In this document: piece by piece, positions 6,876 to 11,802 of the stretch | How the letters are laid out: the number at the start of each line of letters is the position of its first letter | How positions within the stretch are numbered: the stretch's first letter is position 1 | Assembly (NCBI GenBank): GCA_947588665.1 | Contig: CANPYU010000022.1 | Coordinates: 1-11,802 of the forward strand | Direction: 5' to 3' | Source: an uncultured Bacilli bacterium | Lineage (GTDB): Bacteria > Bacillota_I > Bacilli_A > RF39 > UBA660 | Length of the DNA: 11,802 bases | Position numbers and translations under genes: made by a program | Notes under the pieces: generated by a model | Database searches by the model: none | What the model was told of the DNA's origin: nothing | The model's input: the letters and a program-made list of their open reading frames with translations, nothing else

Positions 6876-7397
6876 TTAAGGCCTTCCATAAATCATTTTA
6901 TTATAATCATAAAATATCCCAACTTTAATAGGATTAAAAGCTAGTATCGCATTTAGAGCAATTACTAAAATAAAACCAATAATTGCTAATTTTTCCAATT
7001 TAGGATTATAATTTTGCTCTAAAAGTTTATAATTAAGAATTTGACTTATACTTATTGCTATTAAAAATATTATAAATGTAATTATTATATTATCATTAGT
7101 TTTTAAAATAAGATAAAAAACTGGAATAAATACAAGCATTACCAAAACTGCACAAAAACATCCTGAAATGAATCCTGCCCATAAAGTATTTTTTTTATCT
7201 TTAAGTAAAAGTTTTTCTATTATAGCCCAAATAAGAAAAGAACCAATAATAATTTTATTATGTTCCCAAATACTTTCATTAACCGGAAAAAATAAGGCCG
7301 TAAAATTATTTGGAAACCACACATAAATAAAATGTAATAAACTACTAAACAAAAATATTCCCAATACACTTATAATTTTCCATTTTTTAATTGTCAT
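6876..7397 (-). CDS. DUF6512-like multi-pass membrane protein
   Basis: This 173-residue protein is very hydrophobic, with about five membrane segments. The stretch FFPVNESIWEHNKI after the first segment resembles the conserved motif of the DUF6512 family, small integral membrane proteins of Firmicutes with no assigned function. The Shine-Dalgarno AGGTGA (7409-7404) sits 6 nt before ATG 7397. The gene is convergent with the ORF6N gene and the two stop codons are separated by one base (6875), with no terminator between them. Transcripts from the strong ORF6N promoter could therefore run into this gene antisense. Confidence 0.75.
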   Translation of the reverse strand: MTIKKWKIISVLGIFLFSSLLHFIYVWFPNNFTALFFPVNESIWEHNKIIIGSFLIWAIIEKLLLKDKKNTLWAGFISGCFCAVLVMLVFIPVFYLILKTNDNIIITFIIFLIAISISQILNYKLLEQNYNPKLEKLAIIGFILVIALNAILAFNPIKVGIFYDYNKMIYGRP

Positions 7398-7414
7398 AAA
7401 AAATCACCTACTAT

Positions 7415-7443
7415 ATTATAGGCGAATTAAAAAATAATATGAA
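7415..7443 (-). promoter_or_regulatory. Promoter for the DUF6512-like gene
   Basis: On the minus strand TATAAT (7420-7415) is preceded 17 bp upstream by a weak TTCATA (7443-7438). After ATAG comes TAGGTGA, so the leader is very short. The -35 lies against the T-tract of the rpmB terminator. Confidence 0.6.
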
Positions 7444-7465
7444 AAAAATACCATTTGGAGGTATT
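7442..7465 (-). terminator. Rho-independent terminator of rpmB
   Basis: On the minus strand AATACC (7465-7460), loop TCCAAAT, GGTATT (7452-7447), then a T-run. The stem begins inside the rpmB stop codon, so the terminator is packed directly against the coding end. Confidence 0.8.
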
Positions 7466-7625
7466 ACTTTTCCATAGTTCTTGCTTCTCTAGCACTGATT
7501 CTTACTTTATTTCCATTAATAGACTTTTTTTGAATATTAGGTTTTTGTTTTGTTTTAGTTGCATTTAAAGCATGACTTCTTTTATTCCCAGATAAAGGTT
7601 TCTTTGTTGTAACTTTCTTAGCCAT
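7464..7625 (-). CDS. rpmB: 50S ribosomal protein bL28
   Basis: This 53-residue, very basic protein starts MAKKVTTKKPLSGNKRSHAL and ends VRISAREARTMEK. It carries the bL28 hallmarks GNxRSHALNxTK, xPNIQK and VRISAREA. It belongs to the large ribosomal subunit. It is shorter than the usual roughly 62 residues and has no CxxC pair, so it is the zinc-less form. A strong Shine-Dalgarno (TGGAGGTG, 7638-7631) lies 5 nt before ATG. It is monocistronic, with its own promoter and a terminator that overlaps the stop codon. The gene is easily missed because of its length. It is divergent from the spoVID-like gene. Confidence 0.92.
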   Translation of the reverse strand: MAKKVTTKKPLSGNKRSHALNATKTKQKPNIQKKSINGNKVRISAREARTMEK

Positions 7626-7657
7626 TTTGCCACCTCCAAATTTCTTTTACTTCTAAA

Positions 7658-7686
7658 ATTTTACTATAATATATTCTAAAAGTCAA
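7658..7686 (-). promoter_or_regulatory. Sigma-A promoter of rpmB
   Basis: On the minus strand TTGACT (7686-7681), a 17-bp spacer, then TAAAAT (7663-7658). The leader to ATG 7625 is about 25-30 nt. Confidence 0.75.
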
Positions 7687-7704
7687 TTTATTTATGATCT
7701 TTTG

Positions 7705-7732
7705 GCATATTTCTCGTCATAATACATACAAT
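7705..7732 (+). promoter_or_regulatory. Sigma-E-type (mother-cell sporulation) promoter
   Basis: GCATATT (7705-7711), 13 bp, CATACAAT (7725-7732). As I recall the Bacillus sigma-E consensus (about KMATATT, 13-15 bp, CATACAHT), both elements match closely. It lies directly before the SpoVID-like gene, with AGGAG at 7739-7743. There is no good sigma-A pair here (nearest -10-like TACAAT, no -35). Confidence 0.7.
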
Positions 7733-7751
7733 TTTTTTAGGAGATGATTAA

Positions 7752-8576
7752 ATGAACTGTAAAATACCTTTTACTAAAGATATAGATTTTGAAAAAAAAC
7801 TATATGAAATAACCAGTATAAGTCTTGAACATGAAATTAAAGTTGAAGAAAACACTTTAAAAGGTAATTTTATTATATCTGGTGATTTTAAAAGTCATGA
7901 AGTAAGTGTTAATAAAGAACCTTTCTCTTATATCTTACCATTTGAAATAGCTCTTACGGAGAACATAGATGAAAAAACTATTGAATTTATGATCGAAGAT
8001 TTTACTTATGAAGTAATTAAAAATAGTATTTTAAGAGTTAATATTGATTTTAACGTTATTGCAAGTCAAAAAGAAATTTCAAAAGTGGAGGAAGAAGAAA
8101 ATTTATTTAGAGAACCAACTGTAGAGGACCTAAATTTAAATTTAGAACCTTCTAAAGAAGAAAAGTTAGATGATACATATGAAGATAATCGTCTAAACAT
8201 ACCTTCAATTGATTTATCTGACTTACCATTTATAAAAAAAGAAGAAGAAAAACCAACAGAAAATACTGTTACGATAAACGAGGAGAAAACTATGATTCAA
8301 GAAGAAAATAAAGAAGAGTCTATAAAAATAAATGAGCCTATAAATGAATCACAAGAAGATAAAATTAATAAACTTAGCGAAGATACAATTATCAATAGTG
8401 TTAATGATGCCAGTGATGAATATGCAACTTATCACATTCATATGGTTTCTGATGGTGAATCAGTTGAAACTATTTGTACAATGTATAATTCCAGCTTAAA
8501 TATTTTATCTGAATATAATGATTTAAGTAATTTAACTCCTGGTGATAAATTAGTAATACCAGATAAAGATGAATAA
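7752..8576 (+). CDS. spoVID: SpoVID-like spore coat assembly protein with LysM domain
   Basis: This 274-residue protein has an N-terminal beta-rich domain (about 8-103: SISLEHEIKVEENTLKGNFIIS... then a second half ending LRVNIDFNV). It resembles the DUF3794/SPOCS-like N-terminal domain of SpoVID. A long acidic, disordered stretch follows (about 110-225), then one C-terminal LysM domain (226-270: YHIHMVSDGESVETICTMY ... LTPGDKLVIP). SpoVID helps the coat encase the forespore, in the mother cell. Bacillus subtilis SpoVID is about twice as long but has the same order, with LysM at the end, and is followed by ysxE, as here. The Shine-Dalgarno AGGAG is 8 nt from ATG. The overlap with the next gene and the sigma-E-like promoter support the call. 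Individual alignment is by eye, so similarity is moderate. Confidence 0.75.
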   Translation: MNCKIPFTKDIDFEKKLYEITSISLEHEIKVEENTLKGNFIISGDFKSHEVSVNKEPFSYILPFEIALTENIDEKTIEFMIEDFTYEVIKNSILRVNIDFNVIASQKEISKVEEEENLFREPTVEDLNLNLEPSKEEKLDDTYEDNRLNIPSIDLSDLPFIKKEEEKPTENTVTINEEKTMIQEENKEESIKINEPINESQEDKINKLSEDTIINSVNDASDEYATYHIHMVSDGESVETICTMYNSSLNILSEYNDLSNLTPGDKLVIPDKDE

Positions 8577-9468
8577 TGCATTAGAAGAACTAAAAAACAC
8601 ATATAAACCATATCGTTATACTAAAAAGAAAAATGTTACTATAATTGACTCTACCAGTGGTTCTTATGTTATAAAAGAAAAACAAAACAATAAAGTTGCT
8701 GATGTCTACAATTATTTAATCAGTCGTAACTTTGATTATTTTCCCAAATTAGAAAAAGAACAGCGATCAGATGTAAACGTCTTTGAATATATTGATGAAG
8801 TAAAAGAACCTAAGGAACAAAAAGCTAGTGATTTAATTGATTTAGTTGCTCTTTTACATAATAAAACCACTTATTATAAAGAAATAACTGAAGATAAATA
8901 TAAAGAAATTTATGATAATTTAAAAAATAATATTCTTTACAGTAAAAATTACTATGATAATCTATATAATATTATGATTGAAGAAATATATCCCAGTCCT
9001 AGTCATTATCTTCTTTTAAGAAACATTTATAAAATCTTTTCGGCTTTAGACTTTTGTGAAGAAGAATTAGATAATTGGTATGAAAATACCAAAAATGATT
9101 TAAAAGAAAGAATTTCTTTAATTCATAATAATTTAGAAACTGATCATTTTATAAAAGGGGATAAAGCTTACTTAATTAGTTGGGAAAAATCCAAACTTGA
9201 TTCCCCAATTTTAGATTTAATAACTTTTTATCAAAAAGAATATTTATCTTTAGATTTTGAAACTTTATTAAAGAAATATTTAAAAAATTATCCCTTAAAG
9301 GATAATGAATTAAATTTATTTATAATCGTTATTAGTATACCTCCCATTATAAATTTAGAAAATAATGAAATTAATGCAACTAAAGAAATAAGAAAAAAAA
9401 TAGATTATATTTTTAAAACAGAAAGTCTTGTCGCTTCCTTAAAGCCTAAAAATGCCGTGGATAAATAA
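8569..9468 (+). CDS. ysxE: YsxE/CotS-like spore coat kinase-fold protein, probably a pseudokinase
   Basis: This 299-residue protein starts inside the last codons of the SpoVID-like gene (8-nt overlap, ATGAATAATG). It has no strong Shine-Dalgarno of its own and is probably translated by coupling. The layout fits the CotS/YsxE branch of aminoglycoside-phosphotransferase-like proteins. An N-lobe has VIKEK (Lys36) and FPKLEK, a helical linker follows, and then a catalytic-loop equivalent at 184-194 (LIHNNLETDHF). In active members this loop reads HGDxxxxN; here the catalytic Asp is Asn and the Asn is His. The metal-binding Asp of the next motif is Ser (ISWE in place of IDFE). I infer loss of phosphotransfer. 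Position after a SpoVID-like gene is the gene order known from Bacillus and the best support. It overlaps the convergent small gene at 9446-9637 by 23 nt. Confidence 0.72.
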   Translation: MNNALEELKNTYKPYRYTKKKNVTIIDSTSGSYVIKEKQNNKVADVYNYLISRNFDYFPKLEKEQRSDVNVFEYIDEVKEPKEQKASDLIDLVALLHNKTTYYKEITEDKYKEIYDNLKNNILYSKNYYDNLYNIMIEEIYPSPSHYLLLRNIYKIFSALDFCEEELDNWYENTKNDLKERISLIHNNLETDHFIKGDKAYLISWEKSKLDSPILDLITFYQKEYLSLDFETLLKKYLKNYPLKDNELNLFIIVISIPPIINLENNEINATKEIRKKIDYIFKTESLVASLKPKNAVDK

Positions 9469-9637
9469 TTCTAAATAATAAATAAAAAAATAAAAATACT
9501 TCTATTAATAAAATAAATAAATTAAATCTTAAAGGTAGAATAAGGGTAATAATAATTTGATAAAATATTAATATAGAAAGAGCAAATAACGCTAAAATAG
9601 TAAAAAAGCTTCCTCCAAAATTTCTATTATGATACAT
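9446..9637 (-). CDS. Small hydrophobic membrane protein of unknown function
   Basis: This 63-residue protein has two probable membrane helices (about 11-32 and 40-58) and a basic C-terminal end (RIIYPRHF). I do not recognise it. GTG 9646 is in frame, but ATG 9637 has AGGTGA (9648-9643) 5 nt upstream, so ATG is preferred. TATAAT (9659-9654) sits 4 nt before TAGGTGA, the same compact promoter/ribosome-site module as the DUF6512-like gene. Its last 23 bases overlap the end of the YsxE-like gene on the other strand. A hydrophobic open frame can arise by chance in A+T-rich DNA, but the start signals make it plausible. Confidence 0.6.
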   Translation of the reverse strand: MYHNRNFGGSFFTILALFALSILIFYQIIITLILPLRFNLFILLIEVFLFFYLLFRIIYPRHF

Positions 9638-9653
9638 ATATCTCACCTAACAT

Positions 9654-9659
9654 ATTATA
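9654..9659 (-). promoter_or_regulatory. -10 box of the small membrane protein gene
   Basis: TATAAT on the minus strand is followed by ATGT and TAGGTGA. No convincing -35 is seen at 17-18 bp. Confidence 0.5.
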
Positions 9660-9726
9660 TTCATAACTAAAAAAAAGACTTAGAGTAACGCCTATAAAAA
9701 CTTTTAAAGTATGATTAAAAAATGTG

Positions 9727-9755
9727 TTGACTATTACTGAGAGTAAATATAAAAT
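9727..9755 (+). promoter_or_regulatory. Sigma-A promoter of the candidate small RNA
   Basis: TTGACT (9727-9732), 17 bp, TAAAAT (9750-9755). No coding gene follows before a terminator-like hairpin, and predicted transcription would begin near 9762. Confidence 0.6.
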
Positions 9756-9761
9756 ATAAAT

Positions 9762-9852
9762 AGTACAGAAAAAATTCTGTATGATTAGAGCACTTTTATC
9801 CTCCCAAGCTCTCTATGGCTTCATGCCTAATATAGGAAAAAGTGCTCTTTTA
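9762..9852 (+). ncRNA. Candidate structured small RNA, about 90 nt
   Basis: The 340-base stretch 9647-9986 has no coding gene. It holds a good promoter followed by two hairpins. Hairpin 1 is TACAGAA, AAAA, TTCTGTA (9764-9781). Hairpin 2 has AGAGCACTTTT (9787-9797) pairing with AAAAGTGCTCT (9838-9848), 11 bp. After a bulged A, the stem continues TCCT/AGGA (9799-9802 with 9834-9837) and encloses a 31-nt apical part with GGC/GCC (9817-9819, 9825-9827). A short T-run follows. CCTCCC at 9800-9805 is complementary to ribosome-binding sites. I recognise no known family: no 4.5S GGAAG loop and no 6S layout. It could be a trans-acting small RNA or the attenuated leader of the 9987 gene, though that gene has its own promoter. 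Confidence 0.55.
9787..9851 (+). terminator. Terminator-like long hairpin ending the candidate small RNA
   Basis: An 11-bp stem (9787-9797 with 9838-9848) is followed by TTT, then A-rich sequence. The T-tract is short, so termination may be partial. Confidence 0.45.
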
Positions 9853-9940
9853 AAATTTACTAATTTTAATAATTATTTTTTTTAAAATTATTTAAATATG
9901 TAAAGTTAATTATTGTTAAACAAATTACATCATTTTTTAA

Positions 9941-9970
9941 TTGTTTTTATATATAAAAATGTGTTATAAT
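9941..9970 (+). promoter_or_regulatory. Promoter for the 9987-11117 operon
   Basis: TTGTTT (9941-9946), 18 bp, then an extended -10, TGT-TATAAT (9962-9970). TAAA and TAGGTGA follow, so the ribosome site lies at the transcript's 5' end. Confidence 0.65.
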
Positions 9971-9986
9971 TAAATAGGTGAATAGT

Positions 9987-10826
9987 ATGAGGGAAGATTA
10001 TTTTGTTAATATTGCATTTGAACAAGCTATTAAACTATATCTTTCATATAAAAATAATCAAGAAAGTATTACTTATAATTGCTTTTTAGTAGTGATTATT
10101 CGTACTCTAGCTTTAATATATGGAGAAATAGATATTTTAAACCCTTACTATTTAAATAACAAAGTTGTTTTTTTAAATAATCTTAGTCGCTATGGTATGA
10201 ATAAATCTGATGTTGCTTTATTTAAAGACGAAGTATTAAATTATTATGAATTTGAAATCAAAAATAATCATACTGAAATAAATACAGTTAACCCTTATTT
10301 TATAAATATTATTAAATATTTAATAGATATGTTTGCTTTAAAAAGAATAAATTCTAGTGTTTCATTTGATGAAGAAGAACAATTTTTAAATTTAATATAC
10401 ACTACTCATACAACTAATGAATATATGCTTGCTTATAGTAAATTAATGCATAATGACCCTAATTTTAATGAAAAGTATTATTATTCTAAAATTAACGAAT
10501 TAGATGTAACTAAAGAATTTAATAAAACTATCAGTATGAATTTAAATTTAGAGGCCTTAAATTATGTTGGTGTTAATTTATCAAATGTTAATGATTTAAG
10601 CTCTGAAGAACTTGCTAATGCCCAAAATGCTGCATATAAATATTTTTCTGTAGATTCAAGTAAAGCGAGTAGGGATGAAGACCTAGCGTCTAAACTTCAA
10701 GCTTTAAAAACACTAAATTCTAAAACTATTACTAGTGGTAATGGCTATGTTGATATCTTATTATTAATGAGTGTCATAGTTACATCCTTAAGTGTTATTG
10801 CCATTATTGCATTTACTATTTTTTAG
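9987..10826 (+). CDS. Tail-anchored protein of unknown function
   Basis: This 279-residue protein is not recognised. It is mostly alpha-helical and soluble up to about residue 250, with many Asn, Tyr and Leu and no obvious catalytic motif. It then has one hydrophobic segment at the extreme C-terminus (about 256-279, ILLLMSVIVTSLSVIAIIAF). With no signal peptide and a terminal anchor, it should face the cytoplasm. GTG 9978 is in frame, but it lies inside the Shine-Dalgarno AGGTGA (9976-9981), which is 5 nt before ATG 9987, so ATG is chosen. It is followed after 9 nt by yutD, in an apparent two-gene operon that ends before the next promoter at 11114. Confidence 0.75.
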   Translation: MREDYFVNIAFEQAIKLYLSYKNNQESITYNCFLVVIIRTLALIYGEIDILNPYYLNNKVVFLNNLSRYGMNKSDVALFKDEVLNYYEFEIKNNHTEINTVNPYFINIIKYLIDMFALKRINSSVSFDEEEQFLNLIYTTHTTNEYMLAYSKLMHNDPNFNEKYYYSKINELDVTKEFNKTISMNLNLEALNYVGVNLSNVNDLSSEELANAQNAAYKYFSVDSSKASRDEDLASKLQALKTLNSKTITSGNGYVDILLLMSVIVTSLSVIAIIAFTIF

Positions 10827-10835
10827 GAGGGTTTT

Positions 10836-11117
10836 ATGGAAATAATAACAATTAATAATCGTCAGTATCAAGTCATAAAAAATTATAAAGAAGCTTTAAA
10901 TCCTGAAGAATTAAGTGAAAAATTAACTGATTATTTTGATGATTTTGACTACATAGTCGGAGATATTGCCTATAATAAACTACGCTTAAAAGGTTTTAAT
11001 AGTAAAACTAATAAAAATTTTAAACCCTATAATGATGTAGATAAAGTAGAAGAATACCTTAAAAATAATTGTGCTTATGGATGTCGCTGGTTCATGATAA
11101 GTGAAATAAAAGATTGA
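10836..11117 (+). CDS. yutD: YutD-like protein (DUF1027)
   Basis: This 93-residue protein matches the YutD pattern of Bacillota: INNRQYQVIKNYKEALNPEELSEK at the N-terminus, then the signature FDYIVGDIAYNKLRLKGF, and a C-terminal C-x3-C-like part (CAYGCRWFMISEIK). Length is typical of the family (about 90-100). Molecular function is not established. AGGAGG lies 5 nt before ATG and the gap from the preceding gene is 9 nt, so it is probably co-transcribed with it. It ends in TGA, direct evidence that UGA is a stop in this organism. The -35 of the next gene overlaps its stop codon. Confidence 0.85.
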   Translation: MEIITINNRQYQVIKNYKEALNPEELSEKLTDYFDDFDYIVGDIAYNKLRLKGFNSKTNKNFKPYNDVDKVEEYLKNNCAYGCRWFMISEIKD

Positions 11118-11142
11118 TTAACCATGATTATTTTGATATAAT
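11114..11142 (+). promoter_or_regulatory. Sigma-A promoter for the proline-rich gene
   Basis: TTGATT (11114-11119), exactly 17 bp, TATAAT (11137-11142). The -35 overlaps the yutD stop codon (11115-11117). Confidence 0.75.
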
Positions 11143-11175
11143 AAAAATGAAGAATAAAAGGGAAGAGTGATAAAA

Positions 11176-11802
11176 ATGGCTAAAATTACCATAACAACTC
11201 CAACTGGAGTAGAAAGTTTAAATCTTATAAGTGCTTTTAAAGCCGAAAATAATACATATATAGTTTTTGACAGTGAAAAAACTGGATCTATGGGTTTACC
11301 TATTATCTATATAAGTAAATTAACTGATAAATTAGAAAAAATTACTGATCAAAACGAATGGCAAAGTGTTAAAAATTATTTAAAAGGGATAATTAATGGT
11401 ACCAATTTTGAATACTTAAAAATAGAAGAAAATTTAACAAGTGATGAAGCTTATTATACACCACTTACTTTACCAGCAACCTCATTTGACATCATTAAAA
11501 ATCGTTATGTAGTACCAGTTCCTCCTGTAGAATCTAATATTCCAACCATTGAGCCAACTCAAGTGGCTCCTTCTCCTGAAATTGTGACTCCCAATCCTGT
11601 TATTCCTGAAATAACACCTCCTGTGGAGTCTAAAATAGAAACTAATCCACCAGAAGCAACTCTTGTATCGCCTGTAATTGATAATATTGAACCAACTCCT
11701 AATGTTATCCCACCTGTTGATATTGCATCTCCTATAAATCCGGTTGCCGGCCCTCAAGCACCTGAAATTAATCTTACTCCAGTAGCACCTATTATGCCTA
11801 AT
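11176..11802 (+). CDS. Proline-rich protein with small N-terminal domain, 3' truncated
   Basis: The frame is open for 209 codons to the window edge. The first ~110 residues form a small alpha/beta domain (MAKITITTPTGVESLNLISA ... NTYIVFDSEK ... PIIYISKLTDKLEKITDQNEW). It loosely recalls DUF1292-type domains, but I am not certain. From about 113 on the protein is a Pro/Ile/Val/Glu/Thr-rich unstructured stretch with repeated P-x-x-P and EI-x-P type units (VPVPPVES, PTIEPTQVAPSPE, VTPNPVIPEITPP). This looks like a linker to a further domain outside the window. No signal peptide is seen, so it is probably cytoplasmic up to here. GAG in GAAGAGTGAT (about 8 nt before ATG) is a weak ribosome site. 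Confidence 0.75.
   Translation, partial: MAKITITTPTGVESLNLISAFKAENNTYIVFDSEKTGSMGLPIIYISKLTDKLEKITDQNEWQSVKNYLKGIINGTNFEYLKIEENLTSDEAYYTPLTLPATSFDIIKNRYVVPVPPVESNIPTIEPTQVAPSPEIVTPNPVIPEITPPVESKIETNPPEATLVSPVIDNIEPTPNVIPPVDIASPINPVAGPQAPEINLTPVAPIMPN

Noticed and set aside
9762..9852. Signal recognition particle RNA, 6S RNA or T-box
   Set aside because: No GGAAG/GCAG loop, no long 6S-type bubble, and no AGGGTGGNACCGCG-type element are present.
11482..11757. Open frame on the minus strand rich in Arg/Asn/Tyr
   Set aside because: It is the antisense of the proline-rich repeat region of the 11176 gene. It has no ribosome site, and its composition simply mirrors the Pro/Thr codons.
1..11802. 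Mycoplasma-type code with UGA read as Trp
   Set aside because: Trp codons are TGG, and the YutD-like gene ends at TGA with the next gene's promoter overlapping that stop.
1..11802. CRISPR array, tRNA or insertion sequence
   Set aside because: No regularly spaced direct repeats, no GGTTCGAATCC-like T-loop, and no transposase or terminal inverted repeats were seen on either strand. The Cas4-like DUF2779 gene is not evidence of CRISPR.

Overview
The window is very A+T-rich (about a quarter G+C by eye, not computed). It uses the standard bacterial code: UGA is a real stop in the YutD gene and Trp is TGG throughout. It has strong Shine-Dalgarno sites and Bacillus-type promoters. A SpoVID-like/YsxE-like spore-coat pair, a YutD homologue, a zinc-less bL28 and a collagen-like protein point to an uncultured, probably spore-forming, low-GC Bacilli lineage. 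Gut groups near Erysipelotrichales/RF39 are my guess. It is not a UGA-Trp mycoplasma.

Layout. 1-449: 3' end of a Gly-X-Y (collagen-like) protein with a BclA-type C-terminal domain, ending in a bidirectional terminator. 483-1964 (-): DUF2779-type protein, a Cas4-like PD-(D/E)XK domain followed by a DEDD exonuclease-like domain. 2085-3167: family 2 glycosyltransferase with TPRs, divergent from it. 3250-5508: two adjacent zinc-ribbon membrane proteins, the second with a Yip1-like multi-pass region, then a terminator. 5627-6874: an ORF6N protein with two tandem ORF6N domains and a phospholipase-D-like tail, behind a consensus sigma-A promoter. 6876-7397 (-): DUF6512-like membrane protein. 7464-7625 (-): rpmB (bL28). 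7752-9468: spoVID-like and ysxE-like genes, overlapping by 8 nt, behind a good match to a sigma-E promoter. 9446-9637 (-): small membrane protein. 9647-9986: no coding gene, but a candidate small RNA. 9987-11117: tail-anchored unknown protein plus yutD. 11176-end: start of a proline-rich protein that runs off the window.

The coherent biological theme is the spore and cell surface: collagen-like protein, a glycosyltransferase that could act on such proteins, and the coat-assembly pair. The other genes are housekeeping or accessory.

The most unusual signal is inside the ORF6N gene. Each of its two ORF6N domains carries a nearly perfect DNA palindrome at the same codons, one with 15-bp arms. 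The two copies differ by a compensatory G:C to C:G swap whose second half is a silent Val codon change. This suggests constraint on the nucleic acid itself. A second pattern is a fused promoter/ribosome-binding module, a -10 box, 4 nt, then TAG plus a Shine-Dalgarno site, upstream of five different genes.
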